DNA of 63,588 nucleotides. Origin: Bacteroidota bacterium (lineage in GTDB: Bacteria > Bacteroidota > Bacteroidia > Sphingobacteriales > Sphingobacteriaceae). A model generated the notes under the pieces. That model had not been told where the DNA came from, did not search any database, and was given only the letters and a program-made list of their open reading frames with translations. The translations under genes and the position numbers were made by a program. The DNA lies in assembly GCA_013286565.1 (NCBI GenBank), contig JABDFM010000002.1:1-63588 (forward strand), read 5' to 3'. Below are positions 36,716-44,911 of this stretch, piece after piece (within the stretch, counting starts at the first letter, position 1; each line of letters begins with the position of its first letter).

Positions 36716-37451
36716 CTTCGTTCAATCTATGCCTAATTACATTATAAACCTCATCTTTCAGTATATCGGCATCATCAATGCTCATGCCAGCTGTTTCGAT
36801 GGGTTTGTGTACAAATATATTACAAATCCCCGGCCTGCTACCATATTCGCTGCCGCTATCCCACATTACCTTCCAGGTATCCAGCGATGTTACCGGCAAA
36901 ATGGGTATTTTTAATTCAATTGCCAGCCTGAAAGGGCCATTTTTATACTCCTGTAAGCGCGGGGGGAAGTCCTTTGAAATAGTACCCTCGGGGAATATCA
37001 CTACGCTCATGCCCTGTTGCAGCCGTTCACCGGCAGATTTAAATGCTCTGTAGGATGATATTTTACTGTCGCGATTTACAGGTATATCAATCGTCCTGAA
37101 AAATATGCCCAATAGTGGGTTCTCCAGCAACTCGTGCTTGCCAATAAAGCAGAAATTATTTTTGATGAGCAAGCTAACCGACATGATATCCAGGTTAGAC
37201 GTATGATTGGGGCATATAATGTAGGTGCGCGACCAGTCGACAGGTGCTTCGAATTTCACCCGGTAAAATATCCCGGATATGGTTGAACTAAAAAAAGCGC
37301 AATTTTTCCTCAACACATTCATTAAGGGGTAGCGGGATGGCTTGCGCGAAGCAAAATAGATCAGCGGCCACTGCACGTAAAAAATAAAAGCCAGACTATA
37401 CCGGTAAAACGTACGATGGGCTTTTTTAAGAAACAGTATCATCGTCACCAA
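36705..37451 (-). CDS. 1-acyl-sn-glycerol-3-phosphate acyltransferase (PlsC-like), copy 1
   Basis: A membrane-linked acyltransferase of phospholipid synthesis. The catalytic HX4D is in CPNHTSNLDIMSVS, and the second motif FPEGTIS binds the glycerol-phosphate. A hydrophobic N-terminus (about residues 15-35) anchors it. The 248-aa protein is a paralog of the next gene upstream (37512-38279), sharing FRTIDIPVNRDSKISSYRAFKSA-type blocks and the end GSRPGICNIFVHKPIETA. It overlaps gatC by 11 bp. Confidence 0.9.
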   Translation of the reverse strand: MVTMILFLKKAHRTFYRYSLAFIFYVQWPLIYFASRKPSRYPLMNVLRKNCAFFSSTISGIFYRVKFEAPVDWSRTYIICPNHTSNLDIMSVSLLIKNNFCFIGKHELLENPLLGIFFRTIDIPVNRDSKISSYRAFKSAGERLQQGMSVVIFPEGTISKDFPPRLQEYKNGPFRLAIELKIPILPVTSLDTWKVMWDSGSEYGSRPGICNIFVHKPIETAGMSIDDADILKDEVYNVIRHRLNEDDH

Positions 37452-37511
37452 AAATAAGAAAAATGGCGAATTACTCCATTTTATTCGCGTTTAAGTGCTT
37501 TAAACACATAA

Positions 37512-38279
37512 TTATTTTACAGAAGCGAGTGGCAAAGCATTAACACTGTCGAGTTTGTTTTGAATAATACGATACACTTCATCGCGCAGCCAATCAGCAT
37601 CATCCACAGTTAAATGAGCAGTTTCAATGGGTTTATGCACAAAGATGTTGCAAATCCCCGGCCTGCTGCCATATTTTGTCCCATTATCCCATAACATTTT
37701 CCAGGTGTTTAATGAGGTGACGGGGACGATGGGTATTTTGGCTTCAATAGCTAACCTGAACGGGCCATTTTTAAATGGATGTAATGTTGGCGGGTAATCA
37801 TCCCCTATTTTCCCTTCGGGGAATAGGATCATCGTTATCCCATTCTCCAATTTTTCCTTTGCTTTTTTAAATGCCCTGAACGATGACATTTTACTCTCCC
37901 GGTTAACCGGGATATCTACCGTCCTGAAAAACAAGCTGGTGACTATTCCTTCGGTGAGTTCATCCTTTCCCATAAAGCTGCAATCGCTTTTTACCAGCAC
38001 GCTCATCGCCGAGATATCCAGGTTAGAAGTATGATTGGGGCAAATGATATAGGTTTTTGTACGATCGAAAGGCGCTTCATAAGTAAACCGATAAAAAATA
38101 CCGACAAACACCGAGCTTAAAAAACCCCAGGCGCGCCTCAACTTATTCATATACCTGTAGTTGGCAGAGTCGCGCGAAAACAGGTACAAGATCGGGTACA
38201 TCAAAAAATAGAAAAAAGCAACGCTGAACACATAAAGGTAAGTGTGTGCTTTCTTCAATATCAATTTCATCGACACCAA
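37512..38279 (-). CDS. 1-acyl-sn-glycerol-3-phosphate acyltransferase (PlsC-like), copy 2
   Basis: A 255-aa paralog of the downstream acyltransferase: CPNHTSNLDISAMS holds HX4D and FFRTVDIPVNRESKMSSFRAFKKA is nearly the same, but the second motif is FPEGKIG instead of FPEGTIS. The two genes lie 60 bp apart and look like a tandem duplication. Its start is only 28 bp from the divergent trpS ATG, so both promoters must overlap or share DNA. Confidence 0.9.
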   Translation of the reverse strand: MVSMKLILKKAHTYLYVFSVAFFYFLMYPILYLFSRDSANYRYMNKLRRAWGFLSSVFVGIFYRFTYEAPFDRTKTYIICPNHTSNLDISAMSVLVKSDCSFMGKDELTEGIVTSLFFRTVDIPVNRESKMSSFRAFKKAKEKLENGITMILFPEGKIGDDYPPTLHPFKNGPFRLAIEAKIPIVPVTSLNTWKMLWDNGTKYGSRPGICNIFVHKPIETAHLTVDDADWLRDEVYRIIQNKLDSVNALPLASVK

Positions 38280-38307
38280 AAATATAAAAAATCCTTACTT
38301 TCGCCCC

Positions 38308-39303
38308 ATGGAAACTGTTGTTAGTGGTATCCGGTCTACCGGAAAACTGCATTTAGGAAATTACTACGGGGCTATTCAAAACTTCGTGAAAATGCAGCAT
38401 CAATATAACTGCTATTTTTTTATTGCCGACCTGCACTCGCTCACCACGCACCCTACCCCCGGAGACCTGCATGGGCATGTGAAGCAGGTGTTGGTTGAAT
38501 ATCTGGCCGCGGGTATCGACCCTGAAAAAGCCACTATATACGTACAATCAGATGTGCCCGAAGTAGCCGAGCTGTATTTATACTTGAATATGAACGCCTA
38601 TTTGGGCGAGTTGGAGCGCAGTACTTCATTTAAAGATAAAATACGTGCGCAGCCTGATAATGTAAACGCAGGTTTGCTTACCTACCCTGTTTTAATGGCT
38701 GCTGATATTATTATCCACCGGGCTACCAAAGTACCCGTAGGCAAAGACCAGGAACAACACCTGGAAATGGCCCGTACCTTTGCCAACCGATTTAACCGTT
38801 TGTATAACAACGAATATTTCCCCGAGCCTTACGCCTTTAATTTCAGCGATAAGCTGGTGAAAATACCCGGACTTGACGGCAAAGGCAAAATGGGAAAATC
38901 AGAGGGTGAAAGCAATGTGGTTAACTTGTCTGACAGCCCCGAAGTGATCCGTAAAAAAGTGATGCGTGCAGTTACTGACAGCGGCCCTACTACTGAAAAC
39001 CAGGAGAAACCGGTAGAGATACAAAACCTGTTCGACCTGATGAACGTAGTTTCATCGGCTGATACTTATGAGCATTTTGATCAGCTATACAATACCTGCC
39101 AGATACGTTACGGCGACCTGAAAAAACAATTAGCAGAGGATATGATTATCGCTACGGCCCCTATCCGTGAAAAGATAAAGGAAATTGACCAGGATTCATC
39201 CTATCTGCGCCAGGTTGCCAAGCATGGTGCCATCAAAGCCCGTGAAAGCGCCTCGAAAACTATTCGTGAGGTAAGAGAGATCATCGGATTTAGAAGTTTC
39301 TAA
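38308..39303 (+). CDS. trpS: Tryptophanyl-tRNA synthetase
   Basis: Charges tRNA-Trp. The frame extends to 38242, but METVVSGIRSTGKLHLGNYYG at ATG 38308 is the proper class Ic start with its HIGH-like motif (KLHLGN). KMGKSEG serves as the KMSKS loop. The 331-aa length is right. A TTACTTTCG box 6 bp upstream of the ATG resembles a -7 element; if used, the transcript would be nearly leaderless. It diverges from the acyltransferase 28 bp away. Confidence 0.96.
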   Translation: METVVSGIRSTGKLHLGNYYGAIQNFVKMQHQYNCYFFIADLHSLTTHPTPGDLHGHVKQVLVEYLAAGIDPEKATIYVQSDVPEVAELYLYLNMNAYLGELERSTSFKDKIRAQPDNVNAGLLTYPVLMAADIIIHRATKVPVGKDQEQHLEMARTFANRFNRLYNNEYFPEPYAFNFSDKLVKIPGLDGKGKMGKSEGESNVVNLSDSPEVIRKKVMRAVTDSGPTTENQEKPVEIQNLFDLMNVVSSADTYEHFDQLYNTCQIRYGDLKKQLAEDMIIATAPIREKIKEIDQDSSYLRQVAKHGAIKARESASKTIREVREIIGFRSF

Positions 39304-39400
39304 ATACGTCCATGGTCAATAGACTATAGTCGATGGTCGCCTTTCTGTAGACTATTGACTATGGGCCATTGACTATCGACTATGGACTATCGACTAAAAT
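39304..39400. repeat. Spacer stutter repeat (GACTATNGACTAT words)
   Basis: After trpS the DNA repeats ATAGACTATAGTCGATGGTC and its inverse-like words GACTATTGACTATGGG, GACTATCGACTATGGACTATCGACT. Internal matches are direct and inverted, so several hairpins are possible. No ORF. Confidence 0.7.
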
Positions 39401-39519
39401 CAATTGATTTTGGTAGTTCATACTTCATACTGTATATTAGTAGCTCATAGTAAACTACTGCTTACGGGCATTAAAGCGCTATGGATCATCAATAATTAAC
39501 CCTGAACTAAAATAAACGG

Positions 39520-40134
39520 ATGCATATTGCTATTGTAGGAAATATAGGCGCCGGGAAAACCACGCTTACTGAATTACTCGCCAAAAACTATGGCTTTGAG
39601 CCCCTTTATGAAGCCGTAGACAATAATCCTTACCTGGAAGATTTTTACAGCGACATGAAGCGATGGAGCTTTAACCTGCAGATCTATTTCCTGAACAGCC
39701 GTTTCAGGCAGATCGTGGATATTCAAAAGAGCAATAAAAACATTATCCAGGACAGGACGATCTATGAGGATGCTTACATCTTCGCCGAAAACCTGCATGA
39801 TATGGGCCTGATGACCACCCGCGATTATGAGAATTACGAAGCGATATTTGAAAACATAACCGCCTTTATTAAGCCGCCAGATCTGCTGATCTATTTAAAA
39901 GCGTCGGTACCCACCCTGGTCAATAATATCCAGCGCCGCGGCAGGGAATATGAGATCGGCATCCGCCTGGATTATTTATCCAAGCTGAATGAGAAATATG
40001 AGAAATGGATCAAGAATTATAAGCTGGGCAAGTTGCTGATACTGGATAAAGACAAGCTTGATTTCGCCAATAATACCGAAGATATGGCTACGATTGTGGA
40101 GAAGATCGAACGGGAGATCAACGGGTTGTTCTGA
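39520..40134 (+). CDS. Deoxynucleoside kinase
   Basis: Phosphorylates deoxyadenosine/deoxycytidine-type nucleosides for salvage. P-loop GNIGAGKTTLTE at residues 7-18, substrate-site ERS equivalent QDRTIYEDAYIFAENL, and the lid with QRRGREYEIGI. The 204-aa length fits the bacterial dNK family. It sits between trpS and kdsB, each separated by repeat-filled spacers. Confidence 0.93.
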   Translation: MHIAIVGNIGAGKTTLTELLAKNYGFEPLYEAVDNNPYLEDFYSDMKRWSFNLQIYFLNSRFRQIVDIQKSNKNIIQDRTIYEDAYIFAENLHDMGLMTTRDYENYEAIFENITAFIKPPDLLIYLKASVPTLVNNIQRRGREYEIGIRLDYLSKLNEKYEKWIKNYKLGKLLILDKDKLDFANNTEDMATIVEKIEREINGLF

Positions 40135-40313
40135 TTTACGCCCTTGTTGGTGTTGTCACCAACAAGTACCGCTGCATATTATAAGTAGTAATTAAATTAA
40201 TCACGGGTTTACGCCCTTTACGCCCTTGTTGGTGTTGTCACCAACAAGTACCACTGCATATTATAAATAGCAATTAAATTAATCACAGGTTTGTTGGTGA
40301 CAACACCAACAAA
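40135..40313. repeat. 82-bp tandem repeat with palindromes, plus inverted third palindrome
   Basis: TTTACGCCCTTGTTGG starts at 40135 and again at 40217; the two units are identical over about 75 bp except four substitutions. Each holds TTGTTGGTG-TTGT-CACCAACAA. A third palindrome at 40290-40313 (loop ACAA) is the inverse orientation. The block fills the dNK-kdsB gap. Confidence 0.85.
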
Positions 40314-40346
40314 GGCAAAAATACAACCATTCCAATCGATACAACC

Positions 40347-41078
40347 ATGCACATATTAGGTATCATCCCCGCCCGCTACGCCTCTACCCGCTTTCCGGGT
40401 AAGCCATTGGTGGATATTGCCGGGAAGAGCATGATACAGCGGGTGTATGAGCAGGCTAAAAAATGCGCCCATTTATCAGAGGTTATTGTTGCTACGGATG
40501 ATGGGCGGATATTTGACCATGTAACCGGGTTTGGCGGCGTAGCCGAAATGACCTCATCCGATCACCAGAGCGGCACCGACCGTTGCGCCGAAGTAGCGCA
40601 GAAACACCCTAAATACGACGTCATTATCAATATACAGGGCGATGAACCTTATATCGACCCGGAGCAGATCAGCACCTTAATTTCCTGCTTTAATGATGGC
40701 GATACACAGATCGCTACACTCATCAAAAAAGTACTGACCGACCAGGAATTGCAGAACACCAATTCGCCCAAAGTAATAGTCAATAAACTTTCAGAGGCTA
40801 TTTATTTTTCGCGTTCGCCGCTGCCGCATATTCGCGGACAGGAAGCCCAAAACTGGCTGCAGCATTTTACTTATTTTAAGCATATCGGTATTTATGGTTA
40901 CCGGGCTGATGTATTGCAGCAGATCACCAAACTGCCTGTATCCACTTTAGAAAAAGCTGAAAGTTTGGAACAATTGCGCTGGATAGAGAATGGCTACAAA
41001 ATTAAAGTGGCCGAAACGGAATTGGAAACCTATGCCATTGATACGCCGGAGGATTTGGAACGATTAAAAATTGTCTGA
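40347..41078 (+). CDS. kdsB: 3-deoxy-manno-octulosonate cytidylyltransferase
   Basis: Activates Kdo with CTP for lipopolysaccharide inner-core synthesis. Motifs: IIPARYASTRFPGKPLVDIAGKSMIQRVYEQA, VATDD, MTSSDHQSGTDRCAE, INIQGDEPYI, YFSRSPLPHIRG and HIGIYGYRADVL. The 243-aa length is normal. The final codon and stop are GTC TGA of a dispersed repeat. Together with the heptose genes at 59-62 kb it shows that this organism makes an LPS with Kdo-heptose core. Confidence 0.96.
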   Translation: MHILGIIPARYASTRFPGKPLVDIAGKSMIQRVYEQAKKCAHLSEVIVATDDGRIFDHVTGFGGVAEMTSSDHQSGTDRCAEVAQKHPKYDVIINIQGDEPYIDPEQISTLISCFNDGDTQIATLIKKVLTDQELQNTNSPKVIVNKLSEAIYFSRSPLPHIRGQEAQNWLQHFTYFKHIGIYGYRADVLQQITKLPVSTLEKAESLEQLRWIENGYKIKVAETELETYAIDTPEDLERLKIV

Positions 41079-41113
41079 ACCATGATTAATCAGATTTAAG
41101 GATTTTCACGATT
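41073..41113 (+). repeat. GTCTGA-(GATT)4 repeat, copy 3, contributing the stop of kdsB
   Basis: GTCTGAACC starts at 41073; GATT follows at 41084, 41093, 41101 and 41110 (11-9-8-9). GTC (41073-41075) and TGA (41076-41078) are the last codon and stop of kdsB. Confidence 0.85.
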
Positions 41114-41237
41114 CTTATCTACTTACACAACTTTTCAACCTTCAAACTTTCCAACATTACAACAAGCCCACCTTATCCACATCCCTAAACCTTTTCAACA
41201 ATTATAACTTCGCCTGCCCAAATCCTGAAAATTTTCT

Positions 41238-41245
41238 TACTTTTG
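41238..41245 (+). promoter_or_regulatory. Candidate -7 box (TACTTTTG) for pyrG
   Basis: Exact TAnnTTTG match, ending 61 bp before the pyrG ATG. No clear -33 element upstream. Confidence 0.5.
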
Positions 41246-41306
41246 TATCCCGTACACAAACAATCGGCACAGGCTTAAAAACCGGTGTCAAATTACACTG
41301 ATCATC

Positions 41307-42767
41307 ATGACTAAATACATTTTTGTTACGGGCGGCGTTACCTCGTCGTTAGGGAAAGGCATTATTTCAGCCTCATTAGCCAAGCTTCTTCAATCCCGCG
41401 GGTACCGTGTAACCATACAAAAATTCGATCCTTATATCAATATCGATCCCGGAACATTGAACCCTTATGAACATGGCGAATGTTATGTGACCGAGGATGG
41501 TGCCGAAACTGACCTGGACCTGGGCCATTACGAACGTTTTTTAAATACCCCAACTTCGCAAGCTAATAATATTACCACCGGTCGTATTTATCAGAATGTG
41601 ATCAATAAGGAACGCGAGGGCGCTTTTTTAGGAAAAACCGTACAGGTTGTTCCGCACATTACCGATGAAATAAAAAGGAACATCCGCATATTGGGTGAAA
41701 GCGGAAATTATGATATCGTGATCACCGAATTGGGTGGTACCGTGGGCGATATTGAGTCGCTGCCATATATTGAGGCGGTAAGGCAGTTCAGGTGGGAAAT
41801 TGGCTCAGGCAATTCGCTGGTTATCCATTTAACCCTGATCCCTTTCCTGGCCGCTGCGGGCGAATTAAAAACCAAACCTACCCAGCACTCTGTTAAAATG
41901 CTGCTGGAATATGGTATACAGCCGGATATTTTGGTTTGCCGCACTGAGCATCATATCAATATGGAGATCCGCAAAAAAATTGCGCTTTTCTGTAATGTGA
42001 ACATCAACGCGGTTATTGAATCTATAGATGCACAAACTATATATGATGTGCCTTTACTGATGCTGAAAGAGCAGCTGGATAAAACCGTGCTCACCAAGTT
42101 AAAACTGTCGCATAAAAGTGAACCCAACCTGGATAGCTGGAAAGATTTCCTAGGCCGGTTAAAAAATCCAACCTCGGAAGTGCGCATAGCATTGGTTGGT
42201 AAATATGTTGAGCTGCCAGATGCCTATAAATCCATCACCGAATCGTTTATACATGCCGGTTCAAAAAACGAATGCAAGGTAAAGGTGGAATACATCCCAT
42301 CGGAACAGTTAACACCTGAAAACGCGGTGGAGCGTTTAAAAAATGTACACGGGGTACTGGTTGCGCCTGGCTTTGGCGAGCGTGGTTTTGAAGGAAAAAT
42401 TGAGGCGATACGTTATGTGCGCGAAAATAATATCCCCTTCTTTGGGATATGCCTGGGTATGCAATGCGCCGTGGTTGAATTTGGCCGCAACGTTTTAGGA
42501 CTAAAGAATGCAGACAGTACCGAAATGAACGAAAACACGCCGCACCCGGTGATCGCCATGATGGAGGAGCAGAAGAAAATCAAGAACAAGGGCGGCACCA
42601 TGCGCCTGGGAGCTTATGCCTGCGACCTTAAAAAAGGCAGCAAGGCAGCCGCTATCTACGGTAAAACACATATTACCGAAAGGCACCGCCACCGCTACGA
42701 GTTCAACAATAAATACCTTAAACAGTATGAAGATGCCGGTTTAATACCTTCGGGGGATCAATCCTGA
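41307..42767 (+). CDS. pyrG: CTP synthase, frameshifted near the C-terminus
   Basis: Makes CTP from UTP with glutamine and ATP. The synthetase domain ([60 protein letters not shown]) and the glutaminase nucleophile Cys ([12 protein letters not shown]) are intact. The frame then stops after 486 residues ([10 protein letters not shown]), about 50 short of the family's usual 535-545. Dropping one G from the GGGGG run at 42752-42756 restores the frame to 42918 with the missing end, including QFHPEL with the triad His and Glu. As pyrG is essential, an assembly or sequencing error is likely. Confidence 0.9.
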   Translation: MTKYIFVTGGVTSSLGKGIISASLAKLLQSRGYRVTIQKFDPYINIDPGTLNPYEHGECYVTEDGAETDLDLGHYERFLNTPTSQANNITTGRIYQNVINKEREGAFLGKTVQVVPHITDEIKRNIRILGESGNYDIVITELGGTVGDIESLPYIEAVRQFRWEIGSGNSLVIHLTLIPFLAAAGELKTKPTQHSVKMLLEYGIQPDILVCRTEHHINMEIRKKIALFCNVNINAVIESIDAQTIYDVPLLMLKEQLDKTVLTKLKLSHKSEPNLDSWKDFLGRLKNPTSEVRIALVGKYVELPDAYKSITESFIHAGSKNECKVKVEYIPSEQLTPENAVERLKNVHGVLVAPGFGERGFEGKIEAIRYVRENNIPFFGICLGMQCAVVEFGRNVLGLKNADSTEMNENTPHPVIAMMEEQKKIKNKGGTMRLGAYACDLKKGSKAAAIYGKTHITERHRHRYEFNNKYLKQYEDAGLIPSGDQS

Positions 42768-42918
42768 TAACGGGCTGGTGGAGATCGTGGAGTTGAAAAA
42801 TCACCCATTTTTTGTGGGCGGACAATTTCACCCCGAATTAAAATCAACAGTTGCTAATCCTCACCCACTTTTTGTTAACTTTGTCGCCGCTTCGCTGGCA
42901 TACGCCCGCAGGAAGTAA
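42757..42918 (+). pseudogene. pyrG: Displaced C-terminal part of pyrG
   Basis: This frame encodes 53 residues starting [19 protein letters not shown], containing GGQFHPEL and ending [12 protein letters not shown]. It completes the glutaminase domain of CTP synthase; the intact product would have 536 residues. Confidence 0.9.
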
Positions 42919-42940
42919 TTTAAAGTACGATAATTGACAA

Positions 42941-44779
42941 ATGGATAAGAATACATACACAGGTGCGTTCCTGATTATTTTAATAGTGCTGGGGTCTTTT
43001 TATTTTTTGAAGCCTTCGGCCGCTGATATTCAAAAAGAAAAGTTAAAACAGCACCTGGATTCGCTTAAAAAAGTGGCCGCAACAAAAACGCCTGCGACTA
43101 CTGCAAAATTTGATACTACAAAAAAATCAGTGGTTGCTGATTCGGCTCTTTCAAAAATACCTTTTGGCATTGCTACCGTTGGCGGCGAAAAACTGATCAC
43201 GCTTGAAAATAAGGAGCTCCTTATAAAATTGAGCACCCGTGGCGGACGTGTTGCTTCTGTCGAACTAAAAAACTTTAAAACCTGGGATAAAAAGCCATTA
43301 GTATTATTTGATGGCGATAAAAACCATTTCGGATTAACCTTTAGAGCACAGGATAAAAATATCAATACGGATGATCTTTATTTCACTCCGAATGCTTCAA
43401 ATCTAATTGTAGCCGAAAAAGATTCTTCATCCATCACCATGCGCTTAAATTACAGCGCCACGCAGTATATTGATTACGTATACACCTTAAAAGGCACAGG
43501 CTATAAATTGGGGCTGGTGATCAAAACTACGGGGCTTGATAATGTGATCGCTAACAGTAATTCGGTTAATATCGATTGGTCATCAAGCGTTCATAAGCTG
43601 GAAATGAGCATGTCGCAGGAGCGCCAGTATTCGGCTATCTACTATAATAATGCGGACGGTGATAATGACGATATAGGCCAAAGAAAAGATGAAGTAAAAA
43701 GCTTCCCTGATGTTAAAACCCAATGGGTATCGTTCAAGCAGCATTTCTTTTCGAGCGTGTTGATCAGCAGCCAGGGTTTTAGTAAAGCCAATTTAGAGGT
43801 ACGCACCGATACCAGTAACCATGCTGATATCAAGCAGTTTCATAGCAGCCTAACATTGGCCCGTGCTACCGATGGAACTTTCCCTGTGTTGTTCTATTTC
43901 GGCCCGAACCAAACCCAGGTACTTAAAGCTCAGGGATATGATCTGCAAAAACAGATCGACATGGGCTGGGGCCCGTTAAAATACATCAACAGGGTAGCTG
44001 TGCTGCCGGTATTTAACTTCCTGAAACAATTTGGCTGGAATTATGGCATCATCATACTGGCACTAACTGTTATTTTGAAGTTGGTTTTATCGCCGCTTAC
44101 TTATAAATCATACCTGTCAATGGCTAAAATGAGAATTTTAAAGCCTGAGATGGACGAGATAAAAGGTAAAGTCGGCGACGATAATCCTACCCTTTTACAA
44201 CAGGAATATTTAAAGCTCTATAAAAAAGCGGGTGTAAATCCATTAGGCGGTTGTTTGCCATTGGTGATACAGATGCCTATCGTGATCGCGTTCTTCCGGT
44301 TTTTCCCGAACCTGTTTGAGCTGCGCGGTCAAAGCTTTTTGTGGATGCACGACTTATCGACTTATGATTCGATCATCACTTTCCCGCATATCCCTTTCAT
44401 TGGCGACCACCTGAGTTTAATGTGTTTGCTGATGACGATATCCACCCTGATCTATACTTATTTTAACAACCAGATATCAGGCGCAACCGGGCAAATGAAA
44501 TATATCGGTTACATCACTCCTATCATATTCTTAGGAGCGCTGAATGATTACCCTGCAGGTTTGAATTATTATTACTTTTTGGCCAATATGCTTACCTTCC
44601 TGCAGCAATACATTATTAGGCTGATGGTGGATGATAAGAAGATACACGCCCAGATACAGGAAAACAAAAAGAAGCCTGAAGAAAAGAAAAAGAAATCAGG
44701 TTTCGCTGCCAAAATGGAAGACATGATGCGCCAGCAGCAACAGGTACAAGTGCAAGGCAAGGGGAAGAAGGGGAAATAG
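42941..44779 (+). CDS. yidC: Membrane protein insertase YidC/Oxa1
   Basis: Inserts and folds inner-membrane proteins alone or with Sec. Features: N-terminal helix (about 8-25), a large periplasmic domain (about 65-350), and the conserved C-terminal membrane domain with FGWNYGIIILALTVILKLVLSPLTYKSYLSMAKM, GCLPLVIQMPIVIAFFRFFPNLFELRGQ and AGLNYYYFLANMLTFLQQY. The 612-aa length and the Lys-rich tail (KKKPEEKKKKSGFAAK) are usual in Bacteroidota. It starts 22 bp after the restored pyrG end and is closed by a strong terminator. Confidence 0.97.
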   Translation: MDKNTYTGAFLIILIVLGSFYFLKPSAADIQKEKLKQHLDSLKKVAATKTPATTAKFDTTKKSVVADSALSKIPFGIATVGGEKLITLENKELLIKLSTRGGRVASVELKNFKTWDKKPLVLFDGDKNHFGLTFRAQDKNINTDDLYFTPNASNLIVAEKDSSSITMRLNYSATQYIDYVYTLKGTGYKLGLVIKTTGLDNVIANSNSVNIDWSSSVHKLEMSMSQERQYSAIYYNNADGDNDDIGQRKDEVKSFPDVKTQWVSFKQHFFSSVLISSQGFSKANLEVRTDTSNHADIKQFHSSLTLARATDGTFPVLFYFGPNQTQVLKAQGYDLQKQIDMGWGPLKYINRVAVLPVFNFLKQFGWNYGIIILALTVILKLVLSPLTYKSYLSMAKMRILKPEMDEIKGKVGDDNPTLLQQEYLKLYKKAGVNPLGGCLPLVIQMPIVIAFFRFFPNLFELRGQSFLWMHDLSTYDSIITFPHIPFIGDHLSLMCLLMTISTLIYTYFNNQISGATGQMKYIGYITPIIFLGALNDYPAGLNYYYFLANMLTFLQQYIIRLMVDDKKIHAQIQENKKKPEEKKKKSGFAAKMEDMMRQQQQVQVQGKGKKGK

Positions 44780-44911
44780 AGATTAGAGACTGGCGATTAG
44801 AGATTAGGCCGTCATAAAGTATAAATGCCCCGATTTTATTTCGGGGCATTTTTTTTGTAAAGAATCCAACTAATCTCTAATTAACTAACCTCTAATCACT
44901 AAATTTGAACC
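44780..44911. repeat. Spacer stutter repeat (GATTAGAGATTAG words) around the yidC terminator
   Basis: GAGATTAGAGACTGGCGATTAGAGATTAG before the terminator is answered by inverse CTAATCTCTAATTAACTAACCTCTAATC after it (44869-44899). The terminator hairpin sits between. Confidence 0.6.
44823..44857 (+). terminator. Rho-independent terminator of yidC
   Basis: AAATGCCCCGA (44823-44833) and TCGGGGCATTT (44841-44851) form an 11-bp stem, 7-nt loop, with T run to 44856. Confidence 0.9.
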
